Source: DASXUC01 sp036004445
Lineage (GTDB): Bacteria > Sysuimicrobiota > Sysuimicrobiia > Sysuimicrobiales > Kaftiobacteriaceae
Assembly: GCA_036004445.1 (NCBI GenBank)
Contig: DASYRL010000103.1
Span: 5,285-69,284, forward strand
DNA length: 64,000 bases
Direction of reading: 5' to 3'
Shown here: positions 24,570 to 33,737 of the stretch, piece by piece
Layout of the letters: the number at the start of each line of letters is the position of its first letter
Numbering within the stretch: the first letter of the stretch is position 1
Made by a program: the position numbers and the translations under genes
The notes under the pieces: generated by a model
What the model saw: the letters and a program-made list of their open reading frames with translations, nothing else
What the model was told of the DNA's origin: nothing
Database searches by the model: none

Positions 24570-24582
24570 CATTCAGCGGCGG

Positions 24583-26595
24583 CTACTGCCCGGGGCGGCC
24601 CTCGCGTCGAGCCGGGCGGTCCGGATTATCTGACGAATCAAGCGCGAGGAATGTGTCCGCAATATGGGGGTCGAAGTCGATTCCCGATCGTTCCCGGAGG
24701 TACCCGCGCACGCGATCTTCCGGCCAGGCGGCCCGGTAGGGACGGTTCGATCGCAGTGCGTCCCAGACATCGACGACCGTGAAGACCCTCGCCGCGAGCG
24801 GAATCCGCTCCGATCTCAGTTGCCGTGGGTAGCCTGTCCCGTCCCACTTCTCATGGTGGCAGTACGGAATGTCGAGCGCCGGCCGGAGGAACGCGATCGG
24901 GCTGAGCAACTCGTAGGCATAGACGGGATGCAGGCGCATGATCGCCCACTCCTCGTCCGTGAGCGGACCCGGCTTCAGGAGGATGGCATCGGGGATCCCC
25001 ATCTTGCCGATGTCATGGAGCAGGGCGCCGCGCCGGACATGGACCAGCTCCTCCTCGGAGATGCCGACGGTGCGGGCGAGGCGCAGCGTGACCTCCGTCA
25101 CGCGCAGCGTATGTCCCTCGGTCTCCTTGTCCCGAAGATCCAGCGCCTTGGACCACCCCTCGAGGGTCGTATCGTACGCCATCGTTAAGTCCGTGTTCGA
25201 CCGGGTCAGATCCGTATAGAGCTTCGCGCTGTCGATCGCGATCGCGGCCTGGCCGGCGAGGCCTTCGAAGAAACCGATCCACTCGGGGTCGGGGTTGAAC
25301 GGGGAACGGTGGAAGGCCTCAAGGACGCCTCGGACCTCCCCCTTGGCGACCAGTGGGGTCGCGTACACGGTCACGAAGCCTTCGCTCCCGAGGAGGGCGG
25401 CCCGGTCAAACTGACCGTCTGGTACGCTCACCGCCGGGGCGTTCACGGTCTGTCGCTCGAGCGCGGCTTTGCCGGCGACGCCCTGACCGATGCGGACTTT
25501 GGACCGTGCGATCGCATCGGTGCGGAATCCTCGCCCGGCCGCATATTCCAGCAGCCGTAAGTGGGGGTTGACGAGCAACACGTCGGCGGCATCGACCTGG
25601 AGCTGGGACGTCACCTGGTCGAGGAAGACATTCAGGGTGACCCGCAGATCCAGGCTTGACGTAATCGCCATGTCGATTGTTCGCAGCGCGGCGAGTCGGT
25701 CGAGGCGGCGTTGGGTCTGCGCAAACAGCCGGGCATTTTGGACCGCGCTGGCCGCGTGGCCGGCGAACAGTGAGAGGACGCGGACGTCCGAGTGAGTGAA
25801 CACACGCGTTCCTGGACCGAGATCCGTGACACCCAGGACGCCCACGAGCTCGCCACCAAAGAGCATCGGGGTGCCCGCCACGGCCGCCGCGGGAATGTCC
25901 GCGTACTGGGCGGCCCGATGGGGCCACGTGGCATAGTTGTCGACGAGTTGTGGCGCTCGCGTCTGCGCCACGAGACCGGCCAGCCCTTCACCCAACGCCA
26001 GGCGCGTCCCAAGCTGCATCTGCACGTTCGTCACTTTGACGACCTCCAGGTCGCGCTGGTCGGGATCGTACAGATACAGGAACCCGCCGGCAGCACCGAG
26101 GAGCGAGACGGCCCGATCGACCACCATCTGCAACAAGGCGCTGAGATCGAGATGCCGGCTGAGGTCGGTCGTGATGTCGATGAGCGCGGCGAACTGTTCC
26201 TCCGCCCGCTTCCGGTCCGTGACGTCATGGACGACGACCAGGACGGCGCGCCGCTTTCCAAGGTCGAGCGTGTGCGACGTGATCTCCACTGAGATCAGGC
26301 GGCCATCCTTGAGCCGATGCCTCCACTCGCCGGAGGCCTGCAGCGGTGACCTGCTCCGCCGGACATCTTCGAGCAGCCGGGCGACGTCTTCTTGCGGACG
26401 GATGTCCGTGATGCGCATGCCCAGGAATTCATCCCGGCTGTATCCATACTTGGCAGTGGCGGCCTCGTTCACGTCGAGGAACTGCAGCGTCTCCAGCTCG
26501 TAGATCCACATCGGGAGCGGATTGCGCGAGAACAGACTCTCGAAGGCCTGGTCGGCGGCCTTGGTCGGGTCGGCGTGGGCCGGGTCGATTGTCAT
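24583..26595 (-). CDS. PAS-GAF-GAF-HD-GYP sensor protein (predicted c-di-GMP phosphodiesterase)
   Basis: 670 residues. A PAS domain lies at about 15-130 (NEAATAKYGYSRDEFLGM), GAF domains at about 140-290 and 300-455, and an HD-GYP domain at 465-655. The HD pair is at 527-528 (GALLHDIGKMGIPD) and the GYP block at 581-590 (HEKWDGTGYP), so the metal site looks complete. HD-GYP proteins hydrolyse c-di-GMP to GMP or pGpG. No membrane segment or receiver domain is seen, so it senses a cytoplasmic ligand or redox cue. No GGDEF cyclase is in the window. Confidence 0.92.
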   Translation of the reverse strand: MTIDPAHADPTKAADQAFESLFSRNPLPMWIYELETLQFLDVNEAATAKYGYSRDEFLGMRITDIRPQEDVARLLEDVRRSRSPLQASGEWRHRLKDGRLISVEITSHTLDLGKRRAVLVVVHDVTDRKRAEEQFAALIDITTDLSRHLDLSALLQMVVDRAVSLLGAAGGFLYLYDPDQRDLEVVKVTNVQMQLGTRLALGEGLAGLVAQTRAPQLVDNYATWPHRAAQYADIPAAAVAGTPMLFGGELVGVLGVTDLGPGTRVFTHSDVRVLSLFAGHAASAVQNARLFAQTQRRLDRLAALRTIDMAITSSLDLRVTLNVFLDQVTSQLQVDAADVLLVNPHLRLLEYAAGRGFRTDAIARSKVRIGQGVAGKAALERQTVNAPAVSVPDGQFDRAALLGSEGFVTVYATPLVAKGEVRGVLEAFHRSPFNPDPEWIGFFEGLAGQAAIAIDSAKLYTDLTRSNTDLTMAYDTTLEGWSKALDLRDKETEGHTLRVTEVTLRLARTVGISEEELVHVRRGALLHDIGKMGIPDAILLKPGPLTDEEWAIMRLHPVYAYELLSPIAFLRPALDIPYCHHEKWDGTGYPRQLRSERIPLAARVFTVVDVWDALRSNRPYRAAWPEDRVRGYLRERSGIDFDPHIADTFLALDSSDNPDRPARREGRPGQ

Positions 26596-26687
26596 CGGCG
26601 GATGGTGGCAGAAGAGTGCATCAGGACTCTACCACCGTGAAGGGACTCCTAGACCGAGGAGAGGGCGGCGGGTGTGGAATAACACCA

Positions 26688-27632
26688 ATGCTGACCATGC
26701 GTCGCGTCGCGTTCGTCTTCGCCCTGGCGCTCGCGGTCGCCGCGCCCACTTCCCTTGCAGCGCCCGGCGGCGGCCGCTGGGAGAGGCGTCCCCCGATGCT
26801 GTCGGAACGGACTGAAGTCGCGGGCGCAGCCATCGGGATGAAGATCTACATTGTCGGTGGACTGGTGCCCCGCGGCGCGACCAGCGAGGTCGAAGAGTAC
26901 GATACGGTGTCGAACACCTGGCGGCGCGTGGCGCCGATGCCCGCCGCGCTGCATCACGCCGCCGCGGTCGCGCTGAACGGACGCCTCTACGTTGTCGGCG
27001 GGTACACTGCGGACTGGACGCCGGTCAACACGACCTTCGAATACGATCCGGGGGCAAACCGCTGGCGCCCGCGTGCTCCCCTCCCGACGGCCCGCGGCGC
27101 CCTGGCTGCGGTGGTCTACGACGGCAAGATGCATGCGTTCGCTGGTGAAGATCGGCGCGGCTCGGACACCGGGGCCCACGAGGAATACGATCCAGCCGCC
27201 GACACCTGGCGCAGCCGAGCACGCGTCCCCACGCCGCGCAACCACCTGACCGCGGTGATCTTCGGGACGGACCTCTGCGTGTTCGCGGGCCGGGTCGGAG
27301 GACGCAACGAGCCGGTCACCGAGATCTACGACACCCGCACGGACCGGTGGCGGCGGGGCGCACCGATTCCGACTCCGCGCAGCGGGAGCGCCGCGGCGGC
27401 CGTGGGCCAGTTCGCGTATGTCTTCGGTGGAGAACTCGGTCGTCCAACTACGTACGGCGACACCGAAGCGTACCAGTTCGCCACGAACACATGGTCGGCC
27501 CGGGCTCCGATGCCGACGCCCCGCCACGGGCTGGCCGCCGTCGCCGTCGGCGGACGCATCTACGTCATCAGCGGCGGCCCGCGCCCGGGTGGATCCTACT
27601 CGAACGTCAACGAAGTGTTTATCCCCGACTGA
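26688..27632 (+). CDS. Secreted kelch-repeat beta-propeller protein
   Basis: 314 residues. A signal peptide (RRVAFVFALALAVAAPTSLAAPGG) precedes about six kelch repeats of about 48 residues, each with the W-R-x-x-APMP ... GG-x-IYVVGG pattern (NTWRRVAPMPAALHHAAAVAL, NRWRPRAPLPTARGALAAV and so on). It is probably a periplasmic or secreted propeller; the binding partner is unknown. The frame is open upstream to 26589, but the ATG at 26688 gives a proper signal peptide. No Shine-Dalgarno is visible. It is divergent from the HD-GYP gene. Confidence 0.85.
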   Translation: MLTMRRVAFVFALALAVAAPTSLAAPGGGRWERRPPMLSERTEVAGAAIGMKIYIVGGLVPRGATSEVEEYDTVSNTWRRVAPMPAALHHAAAVALNGRLYVVGGYTADWTPVNTTFEYDPGANRWRPRAPLPTARGALAAVVYDGKMHAFAGEDRRGSDTGAHEEYDPAADTWRSRARVPTPRNHLTAVIFGTDLCVFAGRVGGRNEPVTEIYDTRTDRWRRGAPIPTPRSGSAAAAVGQFAYVFGGELGRPTTYGDTEAYQFATNTWSARAPMPTPRHGLAAVAVGGRIYVISGGPRPGGSYSNVNEVFIPD

Positions 27633-27672
27633 ACTCTACTGTCAGCCCCGACCTTGCCAGGTCCTCTCGGAG

Positions 27673-27703
27673 CGAATCGATTCGTGTTGAAACCGAATTG
27701 GTT
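27673..27703. promoter_or_regulatory. Dyad-symmetric candidate operator upstream of the FAD/FeS oxidoreductase gene
   Basis: A perfect 12-bp palindrome, CGAATCGATTCG (27673-27684), is followed by a second dyad, AACC-GAATT-GGTT, ending near 27703. Both lie 50-80 bases before the predicted ATG at 27754. This could bind a homodimeric regulator; none is encoded next door. Confidence 0.35.
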
Positions 27704-27753
27704 GCATAGGTCGGCGATTGGACGTCGTGGAATACCATGAATGGCTGCGCCCG

Positions 27754-30699
27754 ATGTCCACCTCCTCCACAGAGACAAGGATCACCGAACAGCTCGCGAA
27801 GGCGCTGAAGGCCGCCGTCAAGGGCGAGGTCCGGTTTGATCCGTTCTCCCGCGTGCTCTACAGCACCGATGCCAGTATCTACCAGATCATGCCGGTCGGC
27901 GTGGTCATCCCGCGCGATACCGACGACATCGCGGCGACGCTGCGGCTCGCCGCCGACAGCGGAACGCCGGTGCTGCCCCGCGGCGCCGGCACTAGTCTGG
28001 CCGGCCAGTCGGTGGGGCGCGCCATCATCCTCGACTGCTCCAAATACATGAACCGGATCGTTGAGATCGACCCGGCCGCCGCGCGCGCGCGCGTGCAGCC
28101 CGGCGTGGTGCAGGACGAGCTCAACCTGGCGGCGCGGCCCCATGGGCTCAGGCTCGGCCCGGACACGGCGACGAGCAACCGCGCCACATTGGGCGGCATG
28201 ATGGGGAACAACTCGTGCGGCGCGCGCTCGATCATCTACGGCAAGATGATCGACCACGTGGAGGAGCTGTCGGTGTTGCTCATCGACGGCACCGTGCTGA
28301 CGCTGCGGCGCCAAACACCCGAGGAGGCCGCCGCGGTGCTGCGGGAGCCCGGGCGGACGGGGAACCTCTACCGCGACGTCGCCCGCATCGTGGAGGAGCA
28401 CCGCGGGTCGATCGAACAGCGCTTCCCGAAGCTGCAGCGCCGCGTCAGCGGGTACAATCTCGACGCGCTGCTCGGCGATCCCACCGACCTGCGCAGAGTG
28501 CTCATCGGGTCGGAGGGCACACTGGCGGTGATCACGGAAGCGGTTGTGGGGCTGGTGTCCCGTCCTGCCTACGCCGCCGTCGGCGTCGTGCACTTTCACG
28601 ATTTGCTTGACGCACTGGAGGCGACCGGGGAGATCCTCACGCTGCAGCCGTCCGCCGTCGAGCTGATCGACCGCATGGTCCTGGACATGACGCGGAACCA
28701 GCTGGAGTACGCCCGCCAGCTGGGATTTGTACAGGGCGATCCCGACGCGCTGCTGATCGTGGAGTTTTCCGCGGACGACCCGGCCGTACCGGCCGACCGG
28801 CTGGCGGATCTGGAGCGCCTCCTCCGTGAGCGTGGCGTCGGCGATGCCGTCACTCGGGCGGTGAGCGCCGCCGAGCAGGACAACATTTGGAAGATCCGCA
28901 AGGCCGGGCAGGGACTGCTCCAGGGTATCAAGGGAGACAGCAAGCCGATTACGTTCGTGGAAGATACCGCGGTGCCGCCGGCGCTCCTGGCACCGTACAT
29001 CCGGCGGTTTCGCGACGTCCTGGCTGCCGAGGGTGTGCGCGCCGCGTTCTACGCCCACGCCAGCGTGGGCGTCATTCACGTGCGCCCGCTGATCAACCTC
29101 AAGGACCGCGGCGACATCGAGAAGATGAAGCGCATCGCCTCATCCATCGGCGACCTGGTCATCGAGTTCGGCGGCACGATGAGCGGGGAGCACGGCGATG
29201 GTCTGGTCCGCTCCTGGTTCATCGAGCGATTTTTCGGGCCCGAGGTCTATGAAGCGTTCGTGCAGGTGAAACGGGCGTTTGATCCGCCGGGGCTGATGAA
29301 CCCCGGCAAGATCGTCGATGGCCCGCCTATCGATGCCTCCCTACGGTACGGGCCCGCCTATCGGACCCTGCCGATCACGACGCACTTCGACTGGACCGCC
29401 GACGGCGGCTTCGCCAAGTCGGTGGAACTTTGCAGCGGCCTGGGCGCGTGCCGGAAGACCGTCGACGGGACGATGTGTCCGTCGTACATGGTGACCCGCG
29501 AGGAAGAGCACTCCACACGCGGCCGCGCGAACTTGCTGCGCGCCGTGCTGTCGGGAACGCTGCCGGCGGCCGAGCTGACGGGGCGCCGGCTCTTCGAGGC
29601 GCTGGATCTGTGCCTGGAGTGCAAAGGCTGCAAAGGAGAATGCCCGGCCAACGTGGACATGGCCAAACTGAAGTATGAGTTCCTCGCCCGCTACCATGCG
29701 GCCAACGGCCTGCCGCTGCGCGCGCGGCTGTTCGCACATATCAGGACGCTGAACCGCCTGGGCGCGCCGCTGGCGCCGCTCGCGTCGTGGCTGGCCAGCA
29801 CCATGCCCGCGCGCTGGGTGATGCATCGCGCGTTGGGGATCCACCCGGCCCGGCCACTGCCGCCTCTTGCGCGCGAGAACTTCTTCCGCTGGTGGTCGGG
29901 ACGCAAACGGGCAAACGCGCACTCAGGCCATCATGGACCAGCGCCTCGGGGGACTGTGGCGCTATTTGCCGATACCTTCATGGTCTACAACTATCCTGAG
30001 GTCGGCCGGGCGGCGGTGGCACTGCTGGAAGGGTTGGGATTCGAAGTCATGCTGGCGCCGGCGGGATGCTGCGGGCGGCCGATGATCAGCAAAGGGCTGC
30101 TGGGCCAAGCCGCGGCACTCGCCCGCCAGAACGTCGACGCCATGGTGCCGCTGGCTGAGCAGGGGATTCCGATTGTCGGCCTCGAGCCCAGCTGCATCCT
30201 GACCTTTCGGGATGAAGTCCCCGATCTGGTGGGCAGTGAGTCGGCCAAGGTGGTGGCGCAGGCGACCAGGCTCGTCGACGAGTTCGTGCTCGAACAGCAC
30301 CGGATCAGTCCGCTGCCGATGGCCGGAATCGGGCGGGGCCGGCGGGTGTTGTTCCACGGTCACTGTCACCAGAAGGCGCTCCTCGGATCGGCGACATCCC
30401 GCCAGCTCCTGTCGGAAGCAGGGTTTGCGGTTGAGGAGGTGGATTCCGGATGTTGCGGAATGGCCGGCGCATTTGGATTCGAAGCGGAGCACTATGACAT
30501 TTCCATGGCGATCGGCGAGCGCCGGCTCCTGCCGGCGGTGCGGGCGCAGGCCGCCGACACGGCCGTCGTGGCGATGGGCGTCTCCTGCCGACAGCAGATC
30601 GCGCACGGCACCGGACGGCGGGCGATGCACTTGGTGGAGCTGCTGGCGGAAGCCATGACTCACGGGAACGCGGGATCGCGGGATCGCGGGAACGCGTAG
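27754..30699 (+). CDS. Fused FAD-linked oxidase and iron-sulfur oxidoreductase (GlcD-GlcF / D-LDH type)
   Basis: 981 residues. An FAD-binding_4 domain (about 35-200; LPRGAGTSLAGQS, GMMGNNSCGARSI) and FAD-oxidase C domain (about 220-500; HASVGVIHVRPLINL, GTMSGEHGDGLVRS) are joined to a ferredoxin-type module (CSGLGACRK...MCPSYM and CLECKGCKGECP) and two CCG domains (GCCGRPMISKG, GCCGMAGAFGFE). It oxidises a 2-hydroxy acid such as D-lactate or glycolate and passes electrons to quinone. The chosen start is the ATG at 27754; a TTG at 27718 is also in frame. The C-terminal HGNAGSRDRGNA is encoded by an 8-bp repeat array. Confidence 0.93.
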   Translation: MSTSSTETRITEQLAKALKAAVKGEVRFDPFSRVLYSTDASIYQIMPVGVVIPRDTDDIAATLRLAADSGTPVLPRGAGTSLAGQSVGRAIILDCSKYMNRIVEIDPAAARARVQPGVVQDELNLAARPHGLRLGPDTATSNRATLGGMMGNNSCGARSIIYGKMIDHVEELSVLLIDGTVLTLRRQTPEEAAAVLREPGRTGNLYRDVARIVEEHRGSIEQRFPKLQRRVSGYNLDALLGDPTDLRRVLIGSEGTLAVITEAVVGLVSRPAYAAVGVVHFHDLLDALEATGEILTLQPSAVELIDRMVLDMTRNQLEYARQLGFVQGDPDALLIVEFSADDPAVPADRLADLERLLRERGVGDAVTRAVSAAEQDNIWKIRKAGQGLLQGIKGDSKPITFVEDTAVPPALLAPYIRRFRDVLAAEGVRAAFYAHASVGVIHVRPLINLKDRGDIEKMKRIASSIGDLVIEFGGTMSGEHGDGLVRSWFIERFFGPEVYEAFVQVKRAFDPPGLMNPGKIVDGPPIDASLRYGPAYRTLPITTHFDWTADGGFAKSVELCSGLGACRKTVDGTMCPSYMVTREEEHSTRGRANLLRAVLSGTLPAAELTGRRLFEALDLCLECKGCKGECPANVDMAKLKYEFLARYHAANGLPLRARLFAHIRTLNRLGAPLAPLASWLASTMPARWVMHRALGIHPARPLPPLARENFFRWWSGRKRANAHSGHHGPAPRGTVALFADTFMVYNYPEVGRAAVALLEGLGFEVMLAPAGCCGRPMISKGLLGQAAALARQNVDAMVPLAEQGIPIVGLEPSCILTFRDEVPDLVGSESAKVVAQATRLVDEFVLEQHRISPLPMAGIGRGRRVLFHGHCHQKALLGSATSRQLLSEAGFAVEEVDSGCCGMAGAFGFEAEHYDISMAIGERRLLPAVRAQAADTAVVAMGVSCRQQIAHGTGRRAMHLVELLAEAMTHGNAGSRDRGNA

Positions 30700-30807
30700 G
30701 CGATGGGCGACAACAATTCCCCCGAGGATGGCGAAATAGGAGTGACGCTGGGAACGGCTGAGGAGGTCCAGCCCCTTCCCGCGTTTCCCCGTTCCCGCGT
30801 TCCCGGG
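30664..30807. repeat. Inverted octamer array spanning the oxidoreductase/MFS border
   Basis: The left arm 30664-30695 is GGGAACGC, GGGATCGC, GGGATCGC, GGGAACGC. The right arm 30781-30807 is GCGTTTCC, CCGTTCCC, GCGTTCCC. The 85-base centre contains the start codon of the MFS gene. The left arm encodes the end of the oxidoreductase; the right arm is read through in the MFS N-terminal extension (PAFPRSRVPG). Confidence 0.72.
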
Positions 30808-31983
30808 TTTGACCTCCGCACGTTGTCGCTCACCACGGCCGCGCACTTCCTCAACGACCTCCACTACGCGTTCCTGGCACCGCTGCTGCCGCTGGTGGTG
30901 GTGAAGTTCAATCTCTCGCTGACACTGGCCGGACTGCTGGCGACCATCCTCAACTCGTCTTCGGCGCTGTCGCAGCCGGTCTTCGGCGCATTTGCCGATC
31001 AGATGCAGCGCCGGATCTTTGTCGTGCTGGGACCGACGCTGACCATCGTGGCGATGGCGCTGGTCGGGTTGGTGCCCTCGTATGAAGCGCTGATTGTCGT
31101 GCTGCTGATCGCGGGAACCGGAACGTCGTCGTTCCATCCGCAGGCTGCGTCCACCGCCGGATATGCCAGCGGTCCCAGAAAGGGGACGGGCCTCTCCCTG
31201 TTCGTCGCCGGCGGCGAGTTCGGTTTTGCCCTGGGGCCGCTGTGGATCGCGCTGGTCGTGAGCACGCTCGGCCTGCGGGCCACCTGGGTGGCGGCGCTGC
31301 CCGGTCTTGCTGCGTGCGCGGTGCTGTGGACACAAGTGCGATCGCAGCCGACCGCTCACGCGGCGCGCGAGCGGAGCCTCCGGCAGGACCTGCGTGGCGT
31401 CATCCGCCCGCTGGGCCTGTTGTGGCTGCTCGTCGCGCTGCGCAACATCATCATCCTCTCGTTCATCACGTTCCTTCCGCTGTTGCTGCGCGAGCGCGGC
31501 GGAACGCTGCTGGCCGGCGGCGCAGCGGTGTTCTTCTTCGGAGGAGTCGGCGCGATCGGAGGGTTGCTCGGTGGTGCGCTCTCAGACCGCCTTGGCCGCC
31601 GCGCCGTCCTGGTGCTGTCCATGGCCATCGGCACGCCCCTGCTGTACGCGTTCCTGCACCTGCGCGGGCCGTGGGGCTTCGTGCTCCTGGCGCTGGGCGG
31701 GGTCTCGTACTACCTCACCGCCGCGGTGACGATTGTCATGGCGCAGCAGATCATGCCCCATCGGGCGAGCGTCGCGAGCAGCATTGTGATGGGGTTGGCG
31801 TGGGGAAGCGGGGGATTGGCCCTGACAGGAGTAGGGGCGCTCGCGGACGCGGTGAGTTTGCAGACCGCGCTGACCTACGTGCTGGCGCTGGTCGTGCCGG
31901 CGCTTCTGGTGGTGGCGGTGCTGCCCAGTGTTGCCACTGAACCCACGGGAACACGGGAACGGGGGAACACAGGAACACCCTGA
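30703..31983 (+). CDS. MFS transporter, fosmidomycin-resistance (Fsr) like
   Basis: 426 residues, twelve predicted membrane helices. The N-terminal helix HFLNDLHYAFLAPLLPLVV and the loop TGTSSFHPQAASTAGYASGPRKGTGLSLFVAGGEFGFALGPL are diagnostic of the Fsr branch of drug exporters. The first 35 residues before TLSLTTAAHFLND are poorly conserved and partly encoded by a repeat arm, so the true start may be downstream; TTG at 30823 is the nearest candidate, but without a Shine-Dalgarno. The substrate is unknown. It is convergent with the VOC gene. Confidence 0.85.
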   Translation: MGDNNSPEDGEIGVTLGTAEEVQPLPAFPRSRVPGFDLRTLSLTTAAHFLNDLHYAFLAPLLPLVVVKFNLSLTLAGLLATILNSSSALSQPVFGAFADQMQRRIFVVLGPTLTIVAMALVGLVPSYEALIVVLLIAGTGTSSFHPQAASTAGYASGPRKGTGLSLFVAGGEFGFALGPLWIALVVSTLGLRATWVAALPGLAACAVLWTQVRSQPTAHAARERSLRQDLRGVIRPLGLLWLLVALRNIIILSFITFLPLLLRERGGTLLAGGAAVFFFGGVGAIGGLLGGALSDRLGRRAVLVLSMAIGTPLLYAFLHLRGPWGFVLLALGGVSYYLTAAVTIVMAQQIMPHRASVASSIVMGLAWGSGGLALTGVGALADAVSLQTALTYVLALVVPALLVVAVLPSVATEPTGTRERGNTGTP

Positions 31984-32018
31984 CTCATCGGTGTACTCGC
32001 GCGATCCCGCGATCCCGA
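31947..32018. repeat. Octamer arrays between convergent MFS and VOC genes
   Basis: The left array 31947-31978 is GGGAACAC, GGGAACGG, GGGAACAC, AGGAACAC. The right array 32001-32018 is GCGATCCC twice. The two arms are of related but not perfectly complementary unit types (GGGAACxx against GGGATCGC), as if they had diverged. The left array encodes the MFS C-terminal GTRERGNTGTP. Confidence 0.65.
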
Positions 32019-32384
32019 CTAGGCCTCAGGTTCGAAAAACTCGATAATGTTGCCTTCAGGATCCACGAGCCGGGCCAGCCGGCCGGCTTCAACGGTCCGC
32101 GGCGGTGCCAGGACTTTCGCCCCCCGTCCTTTGGCATCGGCGAAGGCGACGTCGAGGTCCGATACCTGGAACGTCACCTGGGTCGATCCGCTTCCGGTGG
32201 CCGGTTGGCCTGATTGATCGACCGGCTCACGCGGCTTGACCGCGAGGATCACGCCGTCCGTCCGGAACTCCGCGCCCTGATTGTTCTGCAGGATGATCGG
32301 GAGGCCCAACACGTAGGAGTAGAAGTTCACGGCCTTGCGGAGATCTGTGACCAGGATCGTCACCTGGGTTATCTGGTCGAGCAT
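32019..32384 (-). CDS. VOC superfamily protein
   Basis: 121 residues: QITQVTILVTDLRKAVNFYSYVLGLP at the start and VTFQVSDLDVAFADAKGRGAKVL, DPEGNIIEFFEP at the end form the two vicinal-oxygen-chelate modules. His ligands are scarce; the terminal Glu (IIEFFE) is retained. The substrate is unknown. It follows the RAM-domain gene by seven bases, so the two are co-transcribed. Confidence 0.85.
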   Translation of the reverse strand: MLDQITQVTILVTDLRKAVNFYSYVLGLPIILQNNQGAEFRTDGVILAVKPREPVDQSGQPATGSGSTQVTFQVSDLDVAFADAKGRGAKVLAPPRTVEAGRLARLVDPEGNIIEFFEPEA

Positions 32385-32391
32385 TGATCGG

Positions 32392-32634
32392 TCAGCCTCT
32401 CACCGAGGTGACCACGCACGTGGTCGTGCGGGTGACCCCCGGGGACTGCTGGATGCTGGACACGATCATCCGTCCCAGCGCGTCCATATCGTTTGCCTCG
32501 ACGAAGGCGATGATGTCGGTCGGGCCCGTCACGGCGTGCGCCGACTTTACCCCGGGCGTCTGCTGGATTCGATCCAGCGCCTCGGAGGTCTGTCCGGGCA
32601 TGACCCGGACCAGCACGTATGCCTGCACCGGCAC
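32392..32634 (-). CDS. Stand-alone Lrp/AsnC ligand-binding (RAM) domain protein
   Basis: 80 residues, GTG start at 32634 with GGAGG seven bases upstream (the open frame continues eight codons further, but lacks this). The sequence is a single RAM domain: QAYVLVRVMPGQTSEALDRIQQTPGVKSAHAVTGPTDIIAFVE. There is no helix-turn-helix. Such SIAM proteins form ring-shaped assemblies that bind amino acids and may modulate full-length Lrp proteins. The divergent neighbour is thrB, which makes a threonine-related ligand an attractive guess. Confidence 0.85.
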   Translation of the reverse strand: MPVQAYVLVRVMPGQTSEALDRIQQTPGVKSAHAVTGPTDIIAFVEANDMDALGRMIVSSIQQSPGVTRTTTCVVTSVRG

Positions 32635-32651
32635 GGCGGTTCCTCCAGTCG

Positions 32652-32694
32652 ATCCCACTCAGGAATTCGCCGGAGCAAATTCCTGGGGTGGGAT
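32652..32694. promoter_or_regulatory. Long dyad element in the RAM-protein / thrB divergent spacer
   Basis: An inner stem CAGGAATT / AATTCCTG (32660-32667 and 32678-32685, 10-base loop) is extended by an outer stem ATCCCAC / GTGGGAT (32652-32658 and 32688-32694). The interior is AT-richer than the surroundings. It lies 18 bases before the RAM-protein start on the minus strand and about 125 bases before thrB. It could be an operator or a structured leader; it is not a T-box or a known threonine leader. Confidence 0.5.
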
Positions 32695-32734
32695 GTCGGC
32701 TCACCTATTCGACTCCGCCGCGGCGTAAACCCTC

Positions 32735-32785
32735 CCGCGAAGCGAGCGCGGCGTGCGGGCCGCAGGCCCACGAGCGAGTCGAATG
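32735..32785. repeat. Dispersed GC-rich repeat with GCGAGCGCGGCG / GAGCGAGTCGAA motifs upstream of thrB
   Basis: The segment carries CGAAGCGAGCGCGGCG and, after a short hairpin (GCGGGCC / GGCCCAC region), GAGCGAGTCGAATGG. Its end closely matches the element inside the Hfq-like gene at 38725-38778 (GAGCGAGCGCAGCGAGTCGAA), so both appear to be copies of one dispersed sequence type. Confidence 0.5.
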
Positions 32786-32818
32786 GAAAGTCGCGACGCA
32801 GAGGGAATTCCTGCCACG

Positions 32819-33721
32819 ATGGTCGTGCGCGTGCGTGTTCCCGCAAGCATCGCGAATTTCGGTCCGGCGTTCGATGCCGTTGCGCTCGCCGTCGGCCTGT
32901 ACAATGAGATTACGCTCGAAGCTGCCGTGCGGACCGAGGTCAGGGTCCAGGGCGAGGGCGCGGGCGTCGTGCCGTCCGACGATACGAACCTGGTGTACCG
33001 GGCGGCGGCTGTCGTCGCAGCGCGGACCGGTGGCCCGCAGGCGTTTGCGCTCGCCTGCCGGAACGATATTCCCATCGGGCGCGGGTTGGGGAGCAGCGCG
33101 GCGGCAATCGTCGGCGGCGCCGTCGCCGCAAATGCGCTGGCACGGATCCCACTGGAGCCGGCGGCGCTGCTGGAGCTCGCGGCCGGGATGGAAGGCCACC
33201 CCGACAACGTTGCGGCCGCGCTGTTCGGCGGCGCGGTCGTATTGGCGCGGCATGGACCGGGATGGGCCTGGGCGCGGCTGGTGCCGGCCTGGGACGTCGA
33301 ATACGTCGTGGCGGTTCCGGAGTTCGCCGTGGCCACGGCGCAAGCGCGTAGCGTGCTACCGGACCGCGTGCCGATGCGCGATGCGGCCGCCAACGTCGGC
33401 CGCGCCGGCCTGCTCGTGGCGGCGATGCTGACCGGGCGCGTGGAATTGTTGCAGCCGGCGATGGACGATGGACTCCACCAGCCGTACCGCGCTCCGCTCG
33501 TTCCCGGGATGGCCGAGGTGTTCTCCGCGGCCCGCCACGCGGGCGCCTACGGCGCCGCGCTGAGCGGATCGGGTCCGGCGATTGTCGCCGTCTGCGCGCC
33601 GCAACTCTCCGAGTCCATCGGTGAGGCGATGGTCCGCGCCTTCGCGGCGGCGGGCCACGCGGCCCGCCATCTGCGCTTGAACGCGGATCTGCAGGGTGCC
33701 ATCGTGGTACCTGAACGCTGA
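32819..33721 (+). CDS. thrB: Homoserine kinase
   Basis: 300 residues, GHMP kinase family; phosphorylates homoserine for threonine synthesis. RVRVPASIANFGPAFDAVALAVGLYNE is the N-terminal hallmark, PIGRGLGSSAAAIVGGAVAAN the ATP-binding loop and SGSGPAIVAV the C-terminal motif 3. ATG at 32819 matches the family start; an in-frame ATG at 32783 would add 12 residues derived from a dispersed repeat. thrC follows after 16 bases. Confidence 0.94.
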   Translation: MVVRVRVPASIANFGPAFDAVALAVGLYNEITLEAAVRTEVRVQGEGAGVVPSDDTNLVYRAAAVVAARTGGPQAFALACRNDIPIGRGLGSSAAAIVGGAVAANALARIPLEPAALLELAAGMEGHPDNVAAALFGGAVVLARHGPGWAWARLVPAWDVEYVVAVPEFAVATAQARSVLPDRVPMRDAAANVGRAGLLVAAMLTGRVELLQPAMDDGLHQPYRAPLVPGMAEVFSAARHAGAYGAALSGSGPAIVAVCAPQLSESIGEAMVRAFAAAGHAARHLRLNADLQGAIVVPER

Positions 33722-33737
33722 TGCCTGGGGTTGGCAC

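Noticed and set aside
32660..32818. T-box or threonine attenuator upstream of thrB
   Set aside because: No T-box sequence, no run of Thr codons and no terminator/antiterminator pair.
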